Shown here piece after piece: positions 7,610 to 11,805 of a stretch of DNA of 11,805 bases (position 1 is its first letter; each line of letters begins with the position of its first letter). The position numbers were made by a program, and so were the translations under genes. Source of the stretch: Thermoleophilia bacterium (lineage in GTDB: Bacteria > Actinomycetota > Thermoleophilia > Gaiellales > Gaiellaceae); NCBI GenBank assembly GCA_025934335.1, contig JAICYG010000075.1:1-11805 (forward strand), written 5' to 3'. The notes beneath the pieces were generated by a model. It did no database searches. It was not told the origin of the DNA and saw nothing but the letters and a program-made list of their open reading frames with translations.

Positions 7610-7948
7610 ATGTCGAATCGTGTCTGGCTCACGGTCGGCGTTTCGGTCGCCGTCGTCGCCGTCGGCGGGTGGCGAATGCTCCTGCCCGCGTCGAGCTCGA
7701 CGTCGAAGGCCGTCGACGAAGGCGTCTCGTCGATCCTCGCGACGACGACGCAGGCCGCCTTCACCGGCGCGGCGGCCTCGCTCGACGCCCAGCGATCCGC
7801 CACCGGCTCCTACGCCGGCGCCCGCCTTGCGTCGGGGATGGTGCTCGTCCGTGCGGACGTGGCGTCGTACTGCGTGCAGACACAGCAGGGGCCACTCGTT
7901 CAGCACGAGACCGGCCCCGGCGGCTCGCCCGCGGTCGGTCCCTGTTAG
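7610..7948 (+). CDS. Pilin-like small membrane-anchored protein of unknown function
   Basis: 112 residues from ATG 7610. The in-frame ATG at 7571 sits inside the divergent arsR promoter and would add 13 residues before the membrane segment, so it is less likely. A short basic n-region (MSNR) leads into one hydrophobic helix (about 5-26). The rest is exported, alanine- and serine-rich: a helix (KAVDEGVSSILATTTQAAFTG), the phrase ATGSYAGARLASG, then strands with ASYCVQ, and the end HETGPGGSPAVGPC. C88 and C112 may form a disulphide. The order 'hydrophobic N-helix, SYAGA, YC, GPGG...C' is one I recall from actinobacterial pseudopilin-like proteins. No prepilin peptidase site (G/FTLIE) is visible and no pilus genes are nearby, so it could equally be a simple anchored protein. 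It is divergent from the ArsR unit and convergent with the small gene at 7976. Confidence 0.65.
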   Translation: MSNRVWLTVGVSVAVVAVGGWRMLLPASSSTSKAVDEGVSSILATTTQAAFTGAAASLDAQRSATGSYAGARLASGMVLVRADVASYCVQTQQGPLVQHETGPGGSPAVGPC

Positions 7949-7950
7949 CG

Positions 7951-7963
7951 TCTCGCCGCGAGA
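7951..7963. terminator. Small hairpin between convergent genes
   Basis: TCTCG-CCG-CGAGA is a perfect 5-bp inverted repeat in the 27-bp gap between the stop codons of the pilin-like gene and the convergent small gene. It could serve as a bidirectional terminator, but no T-run follows on either strand. Confidence 0.3.
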
Positions 7964-7975
7964 TGGTCGGCGGCG

Positions 7976-8233
7976 CTACTCGGGCTTCGGCATGGGCTTG
8001 TCGCTGACCGGGGTGATCTCGCAGACCGTCCGACCGGCCCCCGGCAGCAGGAAGTTGTGGAGATGCCCGATGTCGTCGGTTTCCACGACCAGATAGTTGG
8101 TGTGCGCCGGGAAGGCGAGCCAGTACCCGACGATCGTCACGTCCTTCGACTCGCGGTCGAAGAGGGAGCGCGAGCCGCCCTTCCCGTACGGGCAGTCCTC
8201 CGGCGTGTGCGTCTGCTTGATGTGGAAGAGCAT
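7976..8233 (-). CDS. Small DUF3303-like (ferredoxin-like fold) protein
   Basis: 85 residues from ATG 8231-8233. AGGAGG lies five bases upstream, an excellent ribosome-binding site that decides this start over the ATG at 8255-8257 and over any longer reading. The sequence starts MLFHIKQTHTPEDCPYGKGG, then VTIVGYWLAFPAHTNYLVVETDDIGHLHNFLLPG, and CEITPVSDKP. I recall stand-alone proteins of about 90 residues with this 'HTPEDCPYGKGG ... FLLPG ... CEITPV' pattern in actinobacteria; they resemble DUF3303 or YCII-type dimeric alpha/beta barrels. C14 and C71 are conserved in my memory of the family. Function is unknown. The reading frame runs without a stop into the frameshifted gene upstream, which would make automated callers report one protein of 350-540 residues; that fusion is not credible. 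Confidence 0.8.
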   Translation of the reverse strand: MLFHIKQTHTPEDCPYGKGGSRSLFDRESKDVTIVGYWLAFPAHTNYLVVETDDIGHLHNFLLPGAGRTVCEITPVSDKPMPKPE

Positions 8234-8322
8234 GCGTCCCTCCTCGTCCGTGGGCATGTGGTGCGCGCGGAGTCGGACGCTACACAAGGAACGCGCGAGC
8301 TTCGTGGATGTTCCGATGGGTC
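8234..8322. other. Intergenic gap between TPM-like gene and small gene
   Basis: 89 bp between the TAA of the TPM-like gene (8323-8325) and the next minus-strand start. Apart from the strong AGGAGG before the small gene I see no clear promoter hexamers or hairpin. In the frame of the downstream gene it is open only because of the frameshift upstream. Confidence 0.4.
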
Positions 8323-9142
8323 TTACGTCACGCGGAGAAACGGCGCGCAGGTGGGCGCGCTTCGATTGCCGGACGGGTCGGAGGCGACGACACAGAAGCG
8401 CAGTCGGCGGCTGCGTAGTTTGCTTCGGCACGTGCCAGGTCACGTCGGCGTGACGTGTGCCGATCTGGAACCGCATCTGTGTGGCGACCGTTGCAACGAG
8501 GGCGCCGCTCTCGTAGACGTGGACGAGGCCGCTGCTTCGGCCGCTGTCGTCGAAGACGTCGAAGCGCAATCTCGCGGGTCTTCCCCGACGTGCCGAGGCG
8601 GGATACGCCGTGACGAGCGGTGCTCTGATGTCCGGCGAGTCGAGCGCTGATGCGGCGGTGAGCTGTTGAACCGCCGTCGTCGCGCTCCGGGTGAGGCCGT
8701 CGGGGCTCGTGGCGTCGATACGAGGTGAGCGCAGGATTGCTTCTTCCGCTGTGGTCGAGCGTCCGCCGTCGTAGATGCCGAGCCCGGCGGGCATCACGAC
8801 GAGCAACGGGCCGACATACCACTGGCCGAGCTCGATTCCCAGGAAGTGCGCATAGTCCGCGGGATGACCGAACAGAGACGGGATCGACCCGAGATCCGTC
8901 TCGCTGTAGATCAACGCGACCTTGATGCGGTTCCCGTGCGCGTACACGCGGGCGACAGCCTGTTGCAGCGAGAGCCGCGCAGATTGCGATGGTGCGTTGT
9001 ACGGGAAGAAGACGCTCTGCTCGAGCAACGTGTCGCTCGCCGGGTCACCGTCGGCACCCGAGGCAGAGGGCCGAAGGGCGACGGTCGCGACGGCTGCGGC
9101 GAGCACGATGGCCCACCGAACGCCGCCGCGACCGCACCCCAT
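8323..9142 (-). pseudogene. Secreted TPM-like protein with C-terminal Ig-like domain, apparent 1-nt frameshift
   Basis: Starts at ATG 9140-9142, sharing one base with the upstream stop (TGATG). Residues 1-30 are a signal peptide (VRWAIVLAAAVATVAL). Residues 31-165 include DPASDTLLEQSVFFPY, IKVALIYSETDLGSIPSLFG, YAHFLGIELGQWYVGPLLVVMP and a helix TRSATTAVQQLTAA. I recall this layout from Thermoleophilia exported proteins with a TPM-like fold. From about 175 an Ig-like domain begins (ARLRFDVFDDSGR). After TWHVPKQTT (about 8415) the frame yields nonsense. One frame over, the expected ending appears: RLRFCVVASDPSGNRSAPTC, then a short tail and TAA at 8323-8325. The whole span is 820 nt (3n+1), consistent with one extra base near 8405-8415. 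A sequencing error is possible. The function is unknown; a membrane-near chaperone or protease partner role is only suggested by TPM relatives. Confidence 0.72.
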
Positions 9143-9759
9143 CACTTGCTGCAGGTCGACGGTTGTGACTCGTCGATCCGCAGGCCGGTGGTCGGCGTCC
9201 CGCCGGGGACGACGAACGTGACGATGTCGCTCGCAGCCGCATTCGTCTCGTTCTTGACCATGAACGTGTTTGCAGCCGTCTCTGTCCACGACTGGCCCGG
9301 GTTGTAGGCCTGCGACGAGCAGTCGGTGCCGTACTTGGTGAGCGTTCCCGTCAGCTCGGTCGAGACGAGGAACCCCGGGTGCGTGTGCCAGCCCGAGACC
9401 GCGCCCGGCGCGAAGCTCACCGCCTGGGTGACGATCTCGGGCGAATGGAGCAGGCCGATCGGCACGAGGCCGAACGCCGCCGACACCGCCGGATGCAGGT
9501 TGAGCCAGTCGCCGAGACTCGTCACGCCTTCCGCGCGGCGCGCCAGCAGGAACTCCGGTAGCTGGTCGACGCTGTAGTGCTTCGTGCCCCAAATCAGGCC
9601 CTTCGCCGTCACCGGCAGGCCGGTGTTGAAGGCGACGTCGCCGTTCAACGTGCCGATCGACATGATCGTCGACTTCGTGCCGGTCCCCGGGGTAGCGAGC
9701 GCGACAGACACCCAGATGGCCGCGCCGGCCAGAGGAACGAGAATGAGAAGCCGTTTCAC
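9142..9759 (-). CDS. Secreted cupin-fold protein with incomplete metal site
   Basis: 205 residues from GTG 9757-9759, with GGAGGG four bases upstream. A signal peptide or anchor covers 1-23 (MKRLLILVPLAGAAIWVSVALA), so it is exported. The cupin core has motif 1 GAVSGWHTHPGFLVSTELTG with H125, H127 and E135. Where relatives show GHVH, motif 2 reads TETAANTFMVKNE, so the fourth ligand histidine is missing. The ending FVVPGGTPTTGLRIDESQPSTC matches the 'PPGGSP-R-ID' ending I recall in secreted actinobacterial cupins. C147 and C203 could form a disulphide. A region before the barrel (60-110: PEFLLARRAEGVTSLGDWLNLHP) is not typical and may be a separate small module. Its TGA overlaps the ATG of the TPM-like gene (TGATG), so the two exported proteins are probably made together. 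Confidence 0.82.
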   Translation of the reverse strand: MKRLLILVPLAGAAIWVSVALATPGTGTKSTIMSIGTLNGDVAFNTGLPVTAKGLIWGTKHYSVDQLPEFLLARRAEGVTSLGDWLNLHPAVSAAFGLVPIGLLHSPEIVTQAVSFAPGAVSGWHTHPGFLVSTELTGTLTKYGTDCSSQAYNPGQSWTETAANTFMVKNETNAAASDIVTFVVPGGTPTTGLRIDESQPSTCSK

Positions 9760-10002
9760 GCTTCCCTCCGATCTTCGTCGAGGGATCGACCCGTGCGATC
9801 CCGCCGACTTCGACGCTAGAAGGCGCTTGCCCAGGCTCCTACGGTGCTACCAGGCAAACCGTCGGGAGGCTGCCACGGCATCCGCGCCTCCACTTCTCCT
9901 CGGCAGAGGACGAGAACCGCACGGCGCGCGAGGTTGGCGGAGCCTGGATGCGTGCGAGCATCCGCGTCGACTGTCGCCTGGCGGCGCTACCTTGTGCGCG
10001 CG
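9760..10002. promoter_or_regulatory. Divergent intergenic region with 6-6-6 inverted repeat
   Basis: 243 bp between the divergent secreted cupin and GNAT genes, with no convincing gene inside. A perfect inverted repeat GGATGC-GTGCGA-GCATCC lies at 9946-9963, 40 bp before the GNAT start; it has the same arm and spacer lengths as the operator in the ArsR promoter and could bind a dimeric regulator. TACCTT at 9988-9993 is a possible -10 for the GNAT gene. No clear -35 is visible on either strand. Confidence 0.4.
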
Positions 10003-10500
10003 GTGAGCGACGAGGTCGAGGTTCGTCCCTACGAAGACTCGGACCTGGACACGATCGTCGAGTTCTCCCTCCGGGCGTGGGAGCCCGTGTTCGAGTCGAT
10101 GCGCCGGGTTCTGGGAGAGGCGATCTTCGCGCGCCTCCACCAGCCGGAGTGGAGGGCGGTCCAGGCGGACGCGGTGCTGTCGAGTTGCCGGAGCGATGAG
10201 CGGGATGTGTTCGTGGCGGTTGCAGATGGGCGTGTTGTGGGCTTCGCCGCCGTCGCGCTCAACGCATTCCACGAGCGAATGGGTGTTGTGGACATCATCG
10301 CCGTCGATCCTGCATACCAGAGGCGCGGCATCGGCACCCGGCTGATGAAGCGCTCGACTGAGCACATGCGCGCACACGGAATGGACATCGCCGCCGTCGG
10401 AACCGGGGGCGACGCCGGTCATGGCCCGGCGCGCGCCCTCTACGAGTCACTTGGATATACGGCGCTACCCGGCGTCAGGTACCTCAGGCTGCTCGACTGA
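10003..10500 (+). CDS. GNAT-family N-acetyltransferase
   Basis: 165 residues from GTG 10003; GTG 9994, three codons earlier in frame, is an alternative. No ribosome-binding site is visible for either. The fold is clear: EVEVRPYEDSDLDTIVEFSLRAW (strand 1, helix 1), DVFVAVADGRVVGFAAVAL (strands 2-4), motif A VDIIAVDPAYQRRGIGTRLM with the acetyl-CoA phosphate loop Q106-R-R-G-I-G111, and motif B GHGPARALYESLGYTALPGVRYLRLL. It transfers an acetyl group from acetyl-CoA to an amine; the acceptor is unknown. Motif B is of the kind seen in small-molecule or aminoglycoside-like acetyltransferases, but that does not fix a substrate. The segment between helix 1 and strand 2 (ARLHQPEWRAVQADAVLSS) is variable in the family. 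The gene is divergent from the secreted cupin. By eye its third codon positions are less GC-biased than in the kinase operon. Confidence 0.92.
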   Translation: MSDEVEVRPYEDSDLDTIVEFSLRAWEPVFESMRRVLGEAIFARLHQPEWRAVQADAVLSSCRSDERDVFVAVADGRVVGFAAVALNAFHERMGVVDIIAVDPAYQRRGIGTRLMKRSTEHMRAHGMDIAAVGTGGDAGHGPARALYESLGYTALPGVRYLRLLD

Positions 10501-10523
10501 TACCTGGGAGCGGGGGGCGGGGA

Positions 10524-10539
10524 CCGTCAGGGCTGACGG
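10524..10539. terminator. Strong hairpin after the GNAT gene
   Basis: CCGTCAG-GG-CTGACGG is a perfect 7-bp inverted repeat 23 bp after the GNAT stop codon. No T-run follows, so it would be a non-canonical terminator. It also covers the stop codon (10527-10529) of the disrupted membrane gene on the other strand, so it may serve both convergent units. Confidence 0.4.
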
Positions 10540-10747
10540 CTGGGCGAGGAGCGCGCGCGGCGGCGGAGCGACAACAATCCGAGAGAACTGAATACCAGCG
10601 CGGCGATGAGCATGCTCCGCCCGCGGGATGGCGTCCGCCGTCTGGATCGCGCGTCATCAGCAACCACGCGCCCCAGATCACGAGAAGAGCAATGACTGCG
10701 GCGTACGCTGCTGCCGCGAGCCGTGTCAGGTTCTGCGCGAGCTTCAC
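10527..10747 (-). pseudogene. Small two-TM membrane protein split by an apparent frameshift
   Basis: A GTG at 10745-10747 opens a frame starting MKLAQNLTRLAAAAYAAVIA, continuing LLVIWGAWLLMTRDPD, with a clear membrane helix (about 10-31). After residue 36 that frame becomes low-complexity Gly/Pro/Ala/Arg coding and runs to 10484, overlapping the GNAT gene by 17 nt. In the neighbouring frame a second membrane helix appears, SMLIAALVFSSLGLLSLRRR, ending at TGA 10527-10529. Joining the two gives a believable 73-residue protein with two helices and a basic tail. The span of 221 nt (3n+2) agrees with one lost base near 10640. I do not recognise the family. It could be a genuine broken gene, a sequence error, or two unrelated short readings. 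The GTG overlaps the end of the ATPase fragment upstream as GTGA. Confidence 0.45.
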
Positions 10748-11193
10748 GACGCAAGGGCTAGATCGGCCGCTCCGGATCGTGCGCCAGACACCCGCCCATC
10801 GCCACCTCCCATTGATCCGGGCAGCAGCTGCTCGAGGTTGTCGAGGACGACATGGGTTCGCTTCTCGCCGATCCGCGACGCGACCGCGGTGAAACTTGCG
10901 CCGGAGGCGGCCAGACGCTCGGCGATCAACTGCACGACCAGCGCGTGCTCGCGAACGGGAGCAAGCGGTATGAAGACCGTTCCACCATCTGCCTCCTCGC
11001 CCAGGAATCGGGCAAGCTCGATCGCAAACCGTGTCTTCTCCGTGCCGCCCGGGCCAATGATCGTCATCACGCGTGGGTCGTTATCGAGCCACACGGTGGT
11101 GGCCTCGAACAACTCGCGCTCGCTTCCGAGGAACCGCGTCGCTGGAGTGGGCAGGTCGACTGCGCCCGGTGTCCGCAGCGGGGGAAAAGTCGG
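10744..11193 (-). pseudogene. Fragment of a cyclase/AfsR-LuxR-type regulatory ATPase
   Basis: The readable homology covers about 11187 to 10816. It begins FPPLRTPGAVDLPTPATRFLG, then SERELFEATTVWLDNDPRVM; this linker joins an N-terminal domain (often adenylate/guanylate cyclase) to an NB-ARC-like ATPase in large actinobacterial regulators. Walker A reads GPGGTEKTR: the glycine before the lysine is Glu (GAG, 11038-11040), where GPGGTGKTR is usual. Then come FAIELARFLGEEADGGTVFIPLAPVR and Walker B HVVLDNLEQLLPG. There homology stops, whereas full proteins continue for hundreds of residues. Upstream, in-frame stops lie at 11194-11196 and 11209-11211, and no cyclase domain is recognisable. Only a TTG (11110-11112) could start the piece. 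Both ends missing plus a broken P-loop argue for a dead remnant left by deletion. Confidence 0.75.
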
Positions 11194-11196
11194 CTA

Positions 11197-11423
11197 CGCC
11201 TTGCCCGGCTAGATACCGCGCCCTCGCTGGTTAGGGCCCTCATTCGTCGTTGGTGGTTGGCCGACCTCTCCTTTGCCTACCGCCGAAGGCGGGGCGGAAT
11301 ACGAATCGGGATTCGTGGGCTGGGCGGGTGTTCCGCGATGACGCCCGGGAGCCGGGTTGGATCCGGAGACGGCCGCGCTTCGTCCCAAGCGTGACGGATC
11401 CCTGCAACGGTAGCCTCGCCGGG
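11197..11423. other. Non-coding stretch between two gene remnants
   Basis: 227 bp with no gene I can support. It contains a perfect 6-bp inverted repeat ACGAAT-CGGG-ATTCGT (11301-11316) and a small hairpin CCGCC-GAA-GGCGG (11280-11292). No protein homology is recognisable on either strand, so it is either decayed sequence from the lost 5' part of the ATPase gene or foreign sequence brought in by the rearrangement. Confidence 0.4.
11301..11316. repeat. Perfect inverted repeat ACGAAT-CGGG-ATTCGT
   Basis: Six-bp arms with a four-base loop, relatively AT-rich for this region. It sits about 108 bp before the VOC remnant. It could be an operator or a hairpin; no gene or T-run next to it decides. 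Confidence 0.35.
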
Positions 11424-11805
11424 ATGTTCGACCACGTCGGAGTCGCCGTTCGCGGATCTCGCCGCGTCCGAGCGCTTCTACCGCACCGTGCTCTCCGCGC
11501 TGGGCGCCGAGCCCAGTTACGCGAACGCCGGGCTGGTCGAGTGGGAGGACTGGGCCATCGGGTCGACTTCTACACGACGATCGCCCCACACGCCGGGCTC
11601 CGCCTCACCCACGACGAGCCCGACCGCGTGCGGCTCTCAGGCCCGGACTACCGCTTCTCGCTCATCCACGACGAGCGGCCGCTCACGGAGCACGTCCACC
11701 TCGCGTTCACCGCGCAAGACGACGCGACCGTGCGGGCGTTCCACGCTGCCGCGCTCGCTGCGGGCTACGAGGACCACGGCGCTCCCGGCGAGCGCGCCTA
11801 CCACC
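11424..11805 (+). pseudogene. VOC (glyoxalase-fold) protein gene with frame break and chimeric middle, runs off the window
   Basis: ATG 11424 gives MFDHVGVAV, the usual first strand of a VOC domain. The expected continuation DLAASERFYRTVLSALGAEP, then SYANAGLVEWEDWAIG, is present but one frame over (11455-11561). The first frame then resumes with VDFYTTIAPHAGLRLTHDEP, later FSLIHDERPLTEHVHLAF and FHAAALAAGYEDHGAPGERAYH to the window end. Thus the ATG frame is open throughout, but its middle third is off-frame. The resumed part again contains an 'FY..T..LGL' module start, so two first modules of a VOC protein seem joined at about 11560. That suggests fusion of two tandem VOC genes by deletion, or misassembly. 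The histidine in EHVHLAF is a possible metal ligand of the second module. Intact relatives are lyases, dioxygenases or resistance proteins; no function is assignable here. Confidence 0.65.

Noticed and set aside
7976..9592. Minus-strand open frame of 538 codons read as a single large protein
   Set aside because: Its first part is antisense-like nonsense over the secreted cupin, its middle is the TPM-like protein, and its end is the small DUF3303-like protein. The last has its own perfect ribosome-binding site, and the TPM-like protein ends in another frame.
10620..10660. Programmed ribosomal frameshift in the two-TM protein
   Set aside because: No slippery heptamer or downstream pseudoknot is visible. 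A simple one-base deletion or sequence error explains the split.
11209..11589. Minus-strand 126-codon frame over the VOC gene and the adjoining gap
   Set aside because: Arg/Gly/Pro-rich without recognisable motif; the plus strand shows clear VOC phrases in 11424-11589.

Overview
This is about 11.8 kb of very GC-rich chromosomal DNA. It most likely comes from an actinobacterium (Actinomycetota), with gene families and style that fit the soil class Thermoleophilia (Gaiella/Solirubrobacter-like). That placement is an inference from several cues: a group-III phosphofructokinase, a small PF13769-type 'virulence factor' protein, an ArsR-SRPBCC pair, a pilin-like small protein ending in GPGG...C, frequent GTG starts and probable leaderless promoters. 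I see no tRNA, rRNA, CRISPR array, transposase or prophage gene.

Layout. 1-1082 (+): the 3' part of a Dyp-peroxidase-like gene, coupled through ATGA to a cupin. 1083-2897 (-): a phosphofructokinase carrying the residues of PPi-using enzymes, followed by a short DapB-like reductase that lacks the catalytic histidines. 2959-4278 (+): a secreted or anchored TAP-like alpha/beta hydrolase, which converges on and overlaps a small PF13769-type gene (4241-4507, -). 4586-6750 (+): a histidine kinase and NarL-type regulator with overlapping ends, whose last codons overlap an SRPBCC gene. 6723-7543 (-): an ArsR repressor and SRPBCC protein, translationally coupled, with a probable leaderless promoter that contains a perfect TATTCC-N6-GGAATA operator. 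7610-7948 (+): a pilin-like small membrane protein.

7976-9759 (-): a secreted cupin is joined by TGATG to a secreted TPM-like protein, with a small DUF3303-like protein downstream. The TPM-like gene has an apparent 1-nt frameshift near its 3' end, which makes it read into the downstream gene as a false fusion. 10003-10500 (+): a GNAT acetyltransferase. 10527-11805: a decayed or rearranged stretch. It holds a two-TM membrane protein split by a frame break, a truncated ATPase fragment of the cyclase/AfsR-LuxR regulator type with a broken Walker A, and a VOC (glyoxalase-fold) gene with a frame break and an internal junction that looks chimeric.

How the genes work together. The window is a string of small independent units, not one pathway: pfkA-dapB-like, the two-component pair, ArsR-SRPBCC, and the secreted cupin/TPM pair. 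The most testable points are the predicted PPi dependence of the PFK, the histidine-less DapB paralogue, the self-operator of the ArsR unit, and the concentration of broken reading frames to the right of 8.3 kb while none is visible to its left. The last could be real decay or assembly error.
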